Source: Methanolobus sediminis (GTDB taxonomy: Archaea; Halobacteriota; Methanosarcinia; Methanosarcinales; Methanosarcinaceae). Taken from it: a stretch of 64,000 bases of DNA. The stretch is from positions 2,418,001-2,482,000 of the forward strand of contig NZ_CP133592.1 of assembly GCF_031312595.1 (NCBI RefSeq), read 5' to 3'. The notes below the pieces were generated by a model. It saw only the letters and a list, made by a program, of their open reading frames with translations, ran no database searches and was not told the DNA's origin. Each line of letters starts with the position of its first letter. Positions within the stretch are counted from its first letter, which is position 1. Position numbers and translations under genes: made by a program. Shown piece after piece: positions 22,835 through 31,864 of this stretch.

Positions 22835-23581
22835 ATGCTGGAGATCAATAATCTAACAGTTGAAATCGGCGGCCGAAGGATATTGAAAGGTGTTGACCTT
22901 AATGTTGAAGCCGGTTATACTAACGTTCTTTTCGGACCAAACGGAGCAGGAAAATCCGCACTTCTAATGACCCTGATGGGATTCAGCGGCTACGATGTTG
23001 TCGAAGGAGAAATCATCTTCAAAGGAGAAGATATCACAAACATGTCGGTCTATGAAAGGGCGCAGATGGGTATGGGCATCATGACGCAACGACCTCCTAA
23101 TATGAGTGGTGTCAAACTTCACGATCTTTTAAAGGTTATTTCTAAGGATATCAAGGAGACAGAAGAGCTTGCAGCAAATATTGATATGGTGAGGTTTTTT
23201 GACAGGGATGTTAATGTAGGTTTCTCTGGTGGCGAGATCAAGAGGTCAGAATTGTTGCAGCTTTCAGCACAGAATCCGGATTTTATCCTTCTTGATGAAC
23301 CGGAATCAGGTGTTGACCTCGTAAGTATTGAACAGCTTGGACGCACCATAAATAAACTACTTCAGAAAGACTGCAAGTGTGCAGGTGACAGGTGTAAGCA
23401 TGGAAAATCCGCACTTGTGATCACACACACTGGACAGGTTCTTGACTATATAGAAGCTGACAGGGGTAATATCCTGTGTAATGGAACAGTCATGTGCACA
23501 GGAAATCCACATGAAATGCTCGCTGAAATAAAGGAACGTGGATATGAGGAGTGTATCAAATGCAAGCTGATGGAGATATGA
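22835..23581 (+). CDS. sufC: SufC-type ABC ATPase for Fe-S cluster assembly
   Basis: A 248-residue ATPase that drives the SufB scaffold during iron-sulfur cluster building. Walker A is GPNGAGKS (34-41), the signature is VGFSGGEIKRSELLQ, and Walker B is FILLDEPESGVDL, with the SufC-type spacing. Odd for an ABC protein, a Cys-rich insert (KDCKCAGDRCKHGKS) sits before the switch His, and the C-terminus ends ECIKCKLMEI. These Cys could hold metal, which is inferred only. AAGGAGG lies upstream. It overlaps the sufB start region, forming the minimal sufCB system known from methanogens. Confidence 0.92.
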   Translation: MLEINNLTVEIGGRRILKGVDLNVEAGYTNVLFGPNGAGKSALLMTLMGFSGYDVVEGEIIFKGEDITNMSVYERAQMGMGIMTQRPPNMSGVKLHDLLKVISKDIKETEELAANIDMVRFFDRDVNVGFSGGEIKRSELLQLSAQNPDFILLDEPESGVDLVSIEQLGRTINKLLQKDCKCAGDRCKHGKSALVITHTGQVLDYIEADRGNILCNGTVMCTGNPHEMLAEIKERGYEECIKCKLMEI

Positions 23582-24783
23582 GAAAAAAGGCAGAAGCAGC
23601 CCTCAAAAAGAATGCTGCATACGGTGAGGATTTTGATCTTAATGAATATGGGCTTGCATCTGAGGAAGAGGAACATACTGATGACCTCGAAGAACTAAGT
23701 GAAGAGGATCAGAGGACACTCTTAAATGTTGGATTTACACCTTCTGAGGATAACAGGTCAGGTAGTTTCCTGATGCTTAACAATGCTGTGACACATTCAT
23801 CCCTGCGTGACGATGACGTTGTGGAACTTATGTCACTTAGGGATGCTATGAAGGTCCATGACTGGGTTAAAGACTATTCATGGAAGCTTGTAGAGCCAGA
23901 CAAGGACAAGTACACTGCAATGAGTTATCTCCAGGACTCAAATGGGTATTTCATCAGGGCACCTGCAGGTAAAAAGTCAAAAATGCCTGTGCAGACATGT
24001 CTGCTTATCGGTTCCAAGCAGGTATCTCAGACCGTTCATAACATAATCATTGTGGAAGAGGGAGCAGAGCTTGATGTTATTACAGGATGCTCTACAAAAC
24101 ACGGCATTGAGAAAGGTCTTCATCTTGGAATATCAGAAATGTATGTGAAAAAGGGAGCTACCCTTAATTTTACTATGATCCACAACTGGGCTGAAGAGAT
24201 AGGTGTCAGGCCAAGGACCGTTGTTCATGTTGAAGAAGGCGGAACATACATCAGCAATTATGTAACCCTGAAACCTGTAAAATCTGTTCAGGCATATCCT
24301 ACAGTAATTCTTGATGGCAAGGGTGCGTTTACAAGACTGAATACAATTGCTGTTGCACATCCTGGATCAGAACTTGACCTTGGAAGCAAAGTGGTATTCA
24401 ATGCAGAGGACACAAAGGCCGAGCTTATCTCAAGGACAATTACCACAGGTGGTAAAGCTATTGCCCGTGGAGAGATGATCGGTAATGCAAACAATGCAAA
24501 AGGCCATCTGGAATGTCACGGACTTGTTCTTGGTGGCGGAATGCAGAGAGCAATTCCTATACTTGAAGCAAATGTTGAAGATATCGAACTGTCACATGAG
24601 GCTGCTGTGGGAAGGATTGCACGGGAGCAGATCGAATATCTAATGGCAAGAGGCCTTACGGAAGAGGATGCAGTAGGTATGATCGTCAGGGGTTTCCTTG
24701 ATGTTGGCATCCAGGGTATTCCAGATGAACTTAAGGCTGACATCGACGCTACTATTGCAAAGATCGGAGAGAATGCGATCTGA
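23560..24783 (+). CDS. sufB: SufB/SufD-type Fe-S scaffold protein
   Basis: A 407-residue partner of SufC carrying the right-handed beta-helix core of the SufBD family (MYVKKGATLNFTMIHNW, GGTYISNYVTLKPVKS, GNANNAKGHLECHGLVLGGG and SHEAAVGRI near the end). The ATG at 23560 is chosen because GAGGAG lies eight bases upstream; starts at 23551 and 23578 have poor spacing. The gene begins inside the end of sufC. No second SufB/D gene is present, so the complex is probably a homodimer on SufC, as in other methanogens. Confidence 0.92.
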   Translation: MQADGDMRKKAEAALKKNAAYGEDFDLNEYGLASEEEEHTDDLEELSEEDQRTLLNVGFTPSEDNRSGSFLMLNNAVTHSSLRDDDVVELMSLRDAMKVHDWVKDYSWKLVEPDKDKYTAMSYLQDSNGYFIRAPAGKKSKMPVQTCLLIGSKQVSQTVHNIIIVEEGAELDVITGCSTKHGIEKGLHLGISEMYVKKGATLNFTMIHNWAEEIGVRPRTVVHVEEGGTYISNYVTLKPVKSVQAYPTVILDGKGAFTRLNTIAVAHPGSELDLGSKVVFNAEDTKAELISRTITTGGKAIARGEMIGNANNAKGHLECHGLVLGGGMQRAIPILEANVEDIELSHEAAVGRIAREQIEYLMARGLTEEDAVGMIVRGFLDVGIQGIPDELKADIDATIAKIGENAI

Positions 24784-24855
24784 TCTTATCCTTTTTTATT
24801 TATACTTTAACTTACGTTTATTTTATTCACGTTATAGATTGTTTGAGGAGAATGA

Positions 24856-25722
24856 ATGAATCAAAAATATGGAGCTATTTTTCTGGCCGCTATAATGGTC
24901 ATGTCAATTTTTTCATACTTCGTTGCAAGCTTTATAGGTAATTCCAACGATGTTGATGATACAGCAACGGATGCATCAACTGATATAGCAAATGCCCCCG
25001 GATTTGAAGTTGTCAGTGGCGCTCATTTTAATGCAGAACTGAATTCACTTTCAGATGGACTTAAATTTACTCCGGAAGGTATGACGAATGCGATTTATGT
25101 TGACTATTCCCGCACATATGGTACTCCGCTACAGGATTTTAATGTGAGCGATTTGTACATGTATTATAATACTATGATAATCACAAGATACTCAGCATAT
25201 AATATTACAGGCGGTTATGGATTTGAAGCAGATGAACTGAATCCTGAGGTTATAAACTTTAACTATACTGTCACTGATTCTTATAATGGTTATTCGCTAC
25301 TTTTCAGAAGTAATGGTATTTATAACATAATTGGAACTCCTACCCTACTTGGAAATATTGGTGTTCTTGAAAATATCATTGATGTGGCATCAGGTACAAG
25401 TCCTGCTTCTGATGAATTCAATGAAATTATGGGCTATGTTACTCCTGGTGCAGAATATCAGATAGTAACATCAACAGACAGTCTGGCTGATCAGCACTAT
25501 CTGGAGTACAGAAATATGGATGATGGAAATTATTCAAAGACAGAAATATTCCTTAATCCACTTGATAGCACTGTAGACACTGTCTCAAAGCTTGAAGCAA
25601 ATAGTACTGAAAGAGGACTTGTTTATAATACCAGCAGTTATGATAATGGAAATATATTGAAAGTTGTTGTTACTGCTAATACAACAAATTTCATCAATCT
25701 TGTAACAGAACAATATTATTAA
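24856..25722 (+). CDS. Exported hypothetical protein
   Basis: A 288-residue protein of unknown function. An N-terminal membrane segment (YGAIFLAAIMVMSIFSYFVASFIG) acts as anchor or signal. The rest is polar and rich in Tyr, Asn and Thr, with several NxS/T sequons (NVSD, NITG, NYTV, NTTN), as in surface-exposed methanogen proteins. There is no Cys and no lipobox. GAGGAG precedes the ATG. It stands alone after sufB. Confidence 0.65.
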   Translation: MNQKYGAIFLAAIMVMSIFSYFVASFIGNSNDVDDTATDASTDIANAPGFEVVSGAHFNAELNSLSDGLKFTPEGMTNAIYVDYSRTYGTPLQDFNVSDLYMYYNTMIITRYSAYNITGGYGFEADELNPEVINFNYTVTDSYNGYSLLFRSNGIYNIIGTPTLLGNIGVLENIIDVASGTSPASDEFNEIMGYVTPGAEYQIVTSTDSLADQHYLEYRNMDDGNYSKTEIFLNPLDSTVDTVSKLEANSTERGLVYNTSSYDNGNILKVVVTANTTNFINLVTEQYY

Positions 25723-26003
25723 CTTAGATGAGATAAGTTCTCATCTCTATTTCTTTTTTATCTGCCACAAGCTTTATACCTGAACAGGTCGTTCAACAAT
25801 TCCAATTGCGCATTCTGCAAAAACTATAATTAAGTTATAAGTATGAATGCAGTAATTCACAGCCATTACTTTGGCATATGTGTCAGTTAACTTATTGATT
25901 AACATTGTTACAATCGTAATTGGCCAAATTAGTCGCAGTTGCGGCACACAATGAATAATGAAAAACCATGAGTATACAGCATGGTTTCGAAGGAGAAAAT
26001 AAT
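25723..26003 (+). promoter_or_regulatory. Promoter and leader of the L7Ae translation cluster
   Basis: This 281-base gap has no credible reading frame. TATA-like TTTATACC lies near 25773-25780 and GTTATAAGTA near 25834. A perfect 8-bp hairpin, AAACCATG (25963-25970) with CATGGTTT (25980-25987) around a 9-base loop, ends three bases before the ribosome site AAGGAG (25990-25995). A small inverted repeat ACCTG-AA-CAGGT lies at 25778-25789. Confidence 0.5.
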
Positions 26004-26360
26004 ATGGCAGCAAAATTTGACGTTCCAGAAGAACTCGCTAACAAAGCACTCGAGAGTGTAGAACTTGCAAGAGACACAGGCAAATTGAAGAAAGGTATCA
26101 ATGAAGTGACAAAAGCTATCGAGAGAGGCATCACAAAGCTCGCAGTAATTGCAGATGATGTCGACCCTGCAGAAGTCATTGCACACATTGCACCTCTCTG
26201 TGAAGAGAAGAACACAGCATACATATATGTAAAAGAGCAGAAAGAGCTCGGTGCAGCCTGTGGAATCGGTGTCGCTTGCTCCGCAGTCGCAATCGTCGAC
26301 GCTGGCAAGGGTAGCGAACTTGTTGAAGACATTGCACAGAAAGTAAGTGCACTTAAATAA
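26004..26360 (+). CDS. rpl7ae: Ribosomal protein L7Ae
   Basis: A 118-residue kink-turn binding protein, part of the 50S subunit and of box C/D, H/ACA and RNase P particles in archaea. Motifs include [29 protein letters not shown] and the [15 protein letters not shown] loop that contacts RNA. The ATG at 26004 follows AAGGAG with eight-base spacing; the longer frame from 25968 would add 12 non-conserved residues spanning the hairpin. It heads the S28e-L24e-NDK cluster. Confidence 0.96.
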   Translation: MAAKFDVPEELANKALESVELARDTGKLKKGINEVTKAIERGITKLAVIADDVDPAEVIAHIAPLCEEKNTAYIYVKEQKELGAACGIGVACSAVAIVDAGKGSELVEDIAQKVSALK

Positions 26361-26382
26361 TTCTGATACGTGAGGTATCGTT

Positions 26383-26598
26383 ATGGCAGATGAAGATTCA
26401 GGCTATGCGGCTGAAGTCATTGATGTTATCGGAAACACCGGTATGCATGGTGAAGCCAGCCAGATTCAGTGCCGCGTGCTCGAAGGACGCGACAAGGGCC
26501 GTATAATCACCCGTAATTGCGTTGGTCCTGTAAGGATCGGTGACATTTTCATGTTGATCGAGACTTCCAGAGAAGCCAAGAAACTGACTACCAGATGA
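26383..26598 (+). CDS. rps28e: Ribosomal protein S28e
   Basis: A 71-residue small-subunit protein with the typical OB-fold sequence [25 protein letters not shown] and the ending [14 protein letters not shown]. It lies 22 bases after rpl7ae, and rpl24e starts 10 bases after its stop. Length and sequence match archaeal S28e. Confidence 0.96.
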   Translation: MADEDSGYAAEVIDVIGNTGMHGEASQIQCRVLEGRDKGRIITRNCVGPVRIGDIFMLIETSREAKKLTTR

Positions 26599-26608
26599 GG
26601 TGACTGAT

Positions 26609-26797
26609 ATGGAACAGAGAAAATGTTCATTTTGTGGTGAACTTCTTGAACCAGGTACAGGTAAACTTTTCGTAAAGAAAGATGGCTCAACATATTATTT
26701 CTGCACATCCAAATGTGAAAGCAATTTTGAGCTTGGAAGATTACCAAGACGTACCATCTGGACCGAACAGGGCAGAATATACTTGAAGAAAGCATAA
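26609..26797 (+). CDS. rpl24e: Ribosomal protein L24e
   Basis: A 62-residue large-subunit protein with a zinc finger made by CSFCG (residues 5-9) and FCTSKCE (near 31-37). It ends with the conserved [10 protein letters not shown] segment. The ATG at 26609 follows GAGGTGA; an upstream GTG at 26600 overlaps that site and is rejected. It lies between rps28e and ndk in the same transcript. Confidence 0.95.
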   Translation: MEQRKCSFCGELLEPGTGKLFVKKDGSTYYFCTSKCESNFELGRLPRRTIWTEQGRIYLKKA

Positions 26798-26810
26798 TTG
26801 GGTGTCCTAA

Positions 26811-27260
26811 ATGGAACAGACATATATTATGGTCAAACCGGACGCAGTACAGCGCGGACTTATGGGCGAGATCATTTCAAGAATTGAGAAACGTGGTCTT
26901 AAGATCGCAGCCATGAGACTTGGTGTCATGAGTGAGGAAAGTGCAAAGGAGCACTACAAGGAACATGTTGAAAGACCGTTCTTTGCTTCACTTATAGAGT
27001 ATGTAACATCAGGACCATCTGTCTCATTGGTTGTTGAAGGTAAGAATGCTATTGCAATCATGCGTGCAGTAAACGGTGCAACAAACCCTGTTGAAGCACT
27101 TCCTGGTACTATCAGGGGAGACTTCGCAGTAGAGACCGGCAGGAATGTCGTCCATGCATCAGATTCAACAGAATCCGCAAAGCGTGAGATAGCTATCCAC
27201 TTCAAGGATTCAGAGATAGTTAATTATACCAAGATCGATGAGGTCTGTCTCTACGAGTAA
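26811..27260 (+). CDS. ndk: Nucleoside diphosphate kinase
   Basis: A 149-residue enzyme that moves the terminal phosphate of ATP to other nucleoside diphosphates. The catalytic His115 lies in [25 protein letters not shown] and [14 protein letters not shown] are also typical. It sits between rpl24e and infB, a cluster order common in archaea. Confidence 0.97.
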   Translation: MEQTYIMVKPDAVQRGLMGEIISRIEKRGLKIAAMRLGVMSEESAKEHYKEHVERPFFASLIEYVTSGPSVSLVVEGKNAIAIMRAVNGATNPVEALPGTIRGDFAVETGRNVVHASDSTESAKREIAIHFKDSEIVNYTKIDEVCLYE

Positions 27261-27361
27261 AAAGGTTAGAGTTAGGATGTTTGCCGGTTGCAAATATCCT
27301 GAAAATTCTTTCCTTAGAATTCATTTCCAACTATCCGGATAATCTTTGAAGGTGTTTGCAC

Positions 27362-29137
27362 ATGGCTGTAAATGAAAATCTACGTACACCAATCGTTTCT
27401 GTAATGGGACATGTCGACCACGGCAAGACAACCTTACTTGACAGGATCAGGGGAAGTGCTGTTGCCGATGGTGAAGCAGGTGCTATTACCCAGCATATAG
27501 GTGCAACTGAGGTTCCCATAGAGAATATTGTAAACAAATGTGGGGATCCTTCACTAAAAGACAAGTTCATAGTACCGGGTCTTCTTTTTATTGACACTCC
27601 CGGACATCATGCATTCACATCTCTTCGAAGCAGAGGTGGTGCTCTTGCGGATCTTGCTATTGTTATTGTTGATGTCAATGAAGGTTTCATGCCACAAACA
27701 ATAGAGAGTCTCCATATCCTTAAAAGATTCAAGACTCCTTTTGTGGTTGTTGCAAACAAGATTGACAGGATACATGGCTGGGAAGCTAACAAGAACCTTC
27801 CTTTCCTTGCGACCTATAACAAGCAGAGTGAACGTGTAAAGTCTGATCTTGATAACAAGCTCTATGAGGTTGTAGGTGAGCTTTACAACATCGGTTTTAA
27901 CTCTGAAAGATATGACAGGGTGAATGATTTCCAGCGCAACATAGGTATCATTCCAATAAGTGCTGCTACTGGTGAAGGTATTCCTGATGTACTTATGATA
28001 CTTCTCGGACTTGCTCAGAGGTTCCTTGAGGGTAACCTGCATTATGATGCAAAAGCCCCTGGAATTGGTACTGTTCTTGAAGTAAAGGAAGAAAAAGGTC
28101 TTGGAACTACTCTTGACATAATTCTTTATGATGGTACCATCAAGAAAGGTGACACCATTGTTGTAGGAAGCCTTGGAAATCCTATTCAGACAAAGATAAG
28201 GGCATTACTTAAACCACGCCCGCTTTCAGAGATAAAGGCCGAGGAAAAGTTCCAGCAGGTTTCTGAAGTCACAGCAGCAGTTGGTGTAAAAATATCCGCA
28301 CCTAATCTTGAAGGTGCTCTTGCAGGTTCCCCTGTGAGGGTTGCAAGTCCTGATACTATCGATGCGATCACCGAAGAGATCAAGAGTGAGATCGAAGATG
28401 TCCAGATAGACACTGATACTATAGGTGTCACTATCAAAGCAGATACCATTGGTTCTCTTGAAGCACTTGTTAACGAGCTGAAGAAAGAGGAGATTCCAAT
28501 AAGAAAGGCAGACGTAGGCGATGTCAGTAACAGGGACATCGTGGAAGTAACTGCAATTGAAGATCCGTTCTTCTCAGTTATCGTAGGGTTCAACGTAAAG
28601 GTTCTTCCTGATGCAAAGGAAAAGCTCCAGTCCACAGAAGTAAAACTTTTCTTGAACGATGTAATATATCGTTTAATAGATGATTACAAGGACTGGGTAA
28701 AGAAGCAGAAGGAACTGGCTGAGAAAGAGATATCCGATACTATCACAAAACCCGGAAGATTCTATATCATGCCTGACTGTACATTCCGCCAGAGCAAGCC
28801 TGCTGTTGTAGGTGTGAAGATCATTGGTGGTATGGTAAAGACCGGCGTAGATATTACCAACACTGAAGGTGAAGTTGTTGGTAAAGTAAAAGGCCTTCAA
28901 ATGCGCGGGGAAAATATTTCCGCAGCAAAGATCGGCATGGAAGTCGCAATGGCTATTGAAGGACCTACGGTTGGCAGGCAGATCAAGGAAGAGGATACGC
29001 TCTTTGTGAATGTCCCTGAAAGACACGCAAAGAAAATGGAACATGAAATTTACGACTCAATGACGGCAGATGAATTAGAAACACTTGATGCATTCCTTGC
29101 AATAAAAAGAAAGGATAATCCTTTCTGGGCAAAGTAA
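27362..29137 (+). CDS. infB: Translation initiation factor aIF5B
   Basis: A 591-residue GTPase (IF2/eIF5B) that joins ribosomal subunits. G1 is GHVDHGKTT (near 16-24), G3 is DTPGHHAF and G4 is NKID; domains II to IV follow to the end. No intein or N-terminal extension is present, as usual for archaea. The ATG at 27362 is preferred over an in-frame TTG two codons earlier because GGTG at 27351-27354 is correctly spaced. About 100 bases separate it from ndk. Confidence 0.96.
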   Translation: MAVNENLRTPIVSVMGHVDHGKTTLLDRIRGSAVADGEAGAITQHIGATEVPIENIVNKCGDPSLKDKFIVPGLLFIDTPGHHAFTSLRSRGGALADLAIVIVDVNEGFMPQTIESLHILKRFKTPFVVVANKIDRIHGWEANKNLPFLATYNKQSERVKSDLDNKLYEVVGELYNIGFNSERYDRVNDFQRNIGIIPISAATGEGIPDVLMILLGLAQRFLEGNLHYDAKAPGIGTVLEVKEEKGLGTTLDIILYDGTIKKGDTIVVGSLGNPIQTKIRALLKPRPLSEIKAEEKFQQVSEVTAAVGVKISAPNLEGALAGSPVRVASPDTIDAITEEIKSEIEDVQIDTDTIGVTIKADTIGSLEALVNELKKEEIPIRKADVGDVSNRDIVEVTAIEDPFFSVIVGFNVKVLPDAKEKLQSTEVKLFLNDVIYRLIDDYKDWVKKQKELAEKEISDTITKPGRFYIMPDCTFRQSKPAVVGVKIIGGMVKTGVDITNTEGEVVGKVKGLQMRGENISAAKIGMEVAMAIEGPTVGRQIKEEDTLFVNVPERHAKKMEHEIYDSMTADELETLDAFLAIKRKDNPFWAK

Positions 29138-29209
29138 GGAAAAAGATGCACAATTCATTTAGAAAGATCATAACAAATACAGGAAAATAAACCATAAGGA
29201 GGAAAAAAT

Positions 29210-29629
29210 ATGGCAGATTTTAAAGTAGTGGTTGCAGACCCTAAGACAAAGTCATACCAGTTTGATGTCACAGGCGCTGAAGCCAACAAATTCATTGGTA
29301 AATCAATCGGAGAAACAGTTGACGGAACACTTGTAGGTCTTCCAGGATACTCACTGAAGATCACAGGCGGAAGCGACAAGAGCGGAATGGTCATGAGACC
29401 AGACCTTCCAGGACCAAGAAGACAGAGAGTCCTTGTTGCAAACGGAACAGGATACTCTCCTGTATCAAAGGGTGTACGCCGCAGGAAGATGATGCGTGGA
29501 AGAGAAGTCGCACCAGATATCGTCCAGATAAACACCGTTGTTGCAGAATACGGTGAAAAAACCATTGAGAAGATCCTCGGCGGCGACGAAGAACCGGCAG
29601 AGGAAGTTGAAGCAGTAGCAGAAGAGTGA
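29210..29629 (+). CDS. rps6e: Ribosomal protein S6e
   Basis: A 139-residue small-subunit protein with the S6e core: [38 protein letters not shown] and [22 protein letters not shown]. It has an acidic tail and lacks the long eukaryotic C-terminus, as in other archaea. AAGGAGG precedes the ATG. A hairpin terminator overlaps its stop. Confidence 0.96.
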   Translation: MADFKVVVADPKTKSYQFDVTGAEANKFIGKSIGETVDGTLVGLPGYSLKITGGSDKSGMVMRPDLPGPRRQRVLVANGTGYSPVSKGVRRRKMMRGREVAPDIVQINTVVAEYGEKTIEKILGGDEEPAEEVEAVAEE

Positions 29630-29656
29630 GTATCTCACTCTCTGATATCTTTTTTC
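29623..29656 (+). terminator. Hairpin terminator overlapping the rps6e stop
   Basis: AGAGTGA (29623-29629) pairs with TCACTCT (29635-29641) around a 5-base loop and is followed by a T6 run at about 29650-29655. The TGA stop is part of the stem. Confidence 0.7.
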
Positions 29657-29680
29657 TAAACTGATTTTATATTTCTTATT

Positions 29681-30952
29681 TCACACTACTTTGTGTATTC
29701 CAAGGTCAAAAGCTTCCTGCTGGCAGATTATTCCATTTGCTTCAAAGGAAAAGTTCAGGTTTCCAAAATCGATTTTTCCGGAGTTTACTGGTTTTACAAC
29801 AAGGGAAGTATAACCGGATGAATGTGGCTGTATTTCTGCAATGCATGCATTTGGATCATGGCACTCTATAAAAGATGAGAAACAGCTATTGAAGCATACA
29901 TTATGCAGAGTATCATCAGATTTATTATCTACATATATACCAATAGAATTTCCAATTTCGCTATATAGTGACTCTGGTATTTTGATCATGACATTGACTT
30001 CGGGAGTCTGAACATAATGTTTCCCGAATGTTACAGATCCGATTTTACAATTATTACCTCCCAGTTTGAAAAATATCTCAAAACTTCCAAGATCAATGTC
30101 TCCTCCTTTACCTGGTGTTATTAAGTACTCAGTATTGAATACCGATTCAGGTGCCAGATCTTTTGTTTTGGAAAAAGCAGTATCATAGTTCAGATCGTTC
30201 GGGAAGGAACATTTGACATGCAGTTCCCCAAGCTCAATGTTTGATTTGTTTATCATCTTAAATGAGATCTTACCTTCATGTCCGAATTTGAAATGATCAT
30301 CAATATCCACATTTAGTGGAAGATAAGTATGATTAACTTTTATGTTCTCAAAAAAGAACGGTGGTTTCTGGTGTTTATGTCTGTCAACTTCAAAGTAAAG
30401 ATCATAATAACCCATGGAAAGATTCCCTGCTACCAGTGGTACAAATGAAATATTTGCAGAGATAGATGACCCGGGTTCAAGCGAACCGAGGCTAAGGACC
30501 GGTTTGCCGCAGAGTACAGTTGCAGGAAAAACTGCTCTAAGCCATATGTTTTCGATGTGTTTTCCAGTAGGGTTGTTTACTCTGAGATAAAGCGGATTTT
30601 TAAATCCCAGTTCAACAGAATCTGCAAATCTGTAGTCAACATTGACAGAATCCACTATCTGCATTTCTCTGACTCTTCGTTGTTCTAGACCTATTTTTTT
30701 TTCATAGATCCAGAAAACATATAACGGCACGTATAGGAGGATCACATACATTGGTGCACTAGCAAGATAGACCGGGTCAGGTCTGCTGGTAACTGAAAGT
30801 ATACGGGTCACAGTAAAGAATGTAGTAAGCATGACCCAGAGGAATACATAGAACTGAAAAAATATTCCAGTTCTTCCGCCTGCTTCATTTTGAAGTGTAT
30901 AGGTGAGAGATCTTACAATGTCGTTCAGAGGTTCCAGTTTCAGTTGAACCAC
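29681..30952 (-). CDS. Membrane protein with repeated Ig-like (CARDB-type) domains
   Basis: A 423-residue protein of unknown function. Two membrane segments lie near 30-50 and 65-85. From about 105 to the end come three beta-sandwich-like units marked by repeated phrases of the form LGSLEPGSS, DLAPESVFN, IAEIQPHSSGYTSL and DLYFEV / FEIFFKLG / NLNFSFEA, typical of CARDB-type adhesion modules. The start appears to be GTG at 30952, with AAGGA upstream. It could be a surface scaffold. It stands divergent from the HEPN-like gene. Confidence 0.65.
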   Translation of the reverse strand: MVQLKLEPLNDIVRSLTYTLQNEAGGRTGIFFQFYVFLWVMLTTFFTVTRILSVTSRPDPVYLASAPMYVILLYVPLYVFWIYEKKIGLEQRRVREMQIVDSVNVDYRFADSVELGFKNPLYLRVNNPTGKHIENIWLRAVFPATVLCGKPVLSLGSLEPGSSISANISFVPLVAGNLSMGYYDLYFEVDRHKHQKPPFFFENIKVNHTYLPLNVDIDDHFKFGHEGKISFKMINKSNIELGELHVKCSFPNDLNYDTAFSKTKDLAPESVFNTEYLITPGKGGDIDLGSFEIFFKLGGNNCKIGSVTFGKHYVQTPEVNVMIKIPESLYSEIGNSIGIYVDNKSDDTLHNVCFNSCFSSFIECHDPNACIAEIQPHSSGYTSLVVKPVNSGKIDFGNLNFSFEANGIICQQEAFDLGIHKVV

Positions 30953-31186
30953 CTTTTTTCCTTAACAGCAAGTATTTTATGAAGTATTGCTTATAAATAT
31001 ATTAGTGAGTCTATAGTTATTATACGTTTTGCATTCCCTTATTAAAATCTCATAAATGATAAATCCTCTTTCAAGCGTTATATCTAAATTACATGATAAG
31101 GAAATAGAATTCCTAATTAGCAGGTATTTGTGCCTGCTGATATTAAATCTAGAAAAAATATAAAAGTCCTGATAAGGAGGCAAACG
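30953..31186. promoter_or_regulatory. Divergent promoter region
   Basis: A 234-base AT-rich gap between the CARDB-type gene and the HEPN-like gene. TATAAATATATTA near 30990-31002 could serve the reverse gene, and GATAAGGAGG at about 31170-31179 is the forward ribosome site. No other feature was seen. Confidence 0.4.
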
Positions 31187-31630
31187 ATGAGACTGGAACT
31201 TATGGAGAAGAGATCAAGATTTGATGATTTTGAAAAGGAGTATCGTGACTCCAAAGCATACCTTCGCAGGGCAAAAATGTTTATGGAGCAGGGACAGGAT
31301 CACAGTGTAGTCTTCAACGTTGCTTCACTGGCTCTTGAACGTTATCTTGTGGCACTTTGTTATCTTCATGATATGGAACCTTATAACCACAATTACACAT
31401 GTTTGATGGATACTGTCGAGATGTTCATGGAACCACCAGAAGAGCTCAATAAAGAAATAAGATCACTGGATGAGATATTCGGTATCTGTAGCATTGATGA
31501 TTACTTCCATGGAGAACCAACGGTTTCAGACATGGAGCGTATTCTGGCAATGTGTGAAGAGGTTGAGGAACTTTTTGATCAGGAGAAGATTCGTTCTTTT
31601 AAGGAATCTTTGATTGAAGACTCTGATTAA
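31187..31630 (+). CDS. HEPN-domain-like protein
   Basis: A 147-residue all-helical protein. The central stretch FNVASLALERYLVALCYLHDMEPYNHNYTCLMDTVE resembles the helix pair of HEPN domains, with the substrate-recruiting A-E-R-Y type motif, but the catalytic R-x4-6-H is not clear. The ATG at 31187 follows AAGGAGG; a GTG at 31130 lacks a site. No nucleotidyltransferase partner gene lies next to it, so a toxin-antitoxin role is not supported by context. Confidence 0.6.
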   Translation: MRLELMEKRSRFDDFEKEYRDSKAYLRRAKMFMEQGQDHSVVFNVASLALERYLVALCYLHDMEPYNHNYTCLMDTVEMFMEPPEELNKEIRSLDEIFGICSIDDYFHGEPTVSDMERILAMCEEVEELFDQEKIRSFKESLIEDSD

Positions 31631-31864
31631 TCCTGTTTAAATTATATTCACATATTTTTTTCTGGTTCTACACCAGCATTCTTATTTTTATTTCTATTGA
31701 TGTTTTAACTATGAATTATAGTTGGAAACTTGGGCCATAATTACTATATATAATTATTTTACTACTACATGTATTAAATTATGTTATTACATAGGATATT
31801 TCTAATGAGTTTATATGTTTTCTCTATTATGAATCGTCGGTAATTCTAATAAATGGGTGGATGA
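31631..31864 (+). promoter_or_regulatory. AT-rich promoter region with two inverted repeats
   Basis: AACTAT-gaatt-ATAGTT lies near 31708-31724, and ATAATTA (31737-31743) pairs with TAATTAT (31751-31757). The TATA-like sequence in the second repeat may serve the lipoprotein gene at 31865. No reading frame is seen. Confidence 0.35.

Noticed and set aside
31187-31630. HEPN/MNT toxin-antitoxin pair
   Set aside because: No nucleotidyltransferase gene is adjacent and the RNase motif is not evident.
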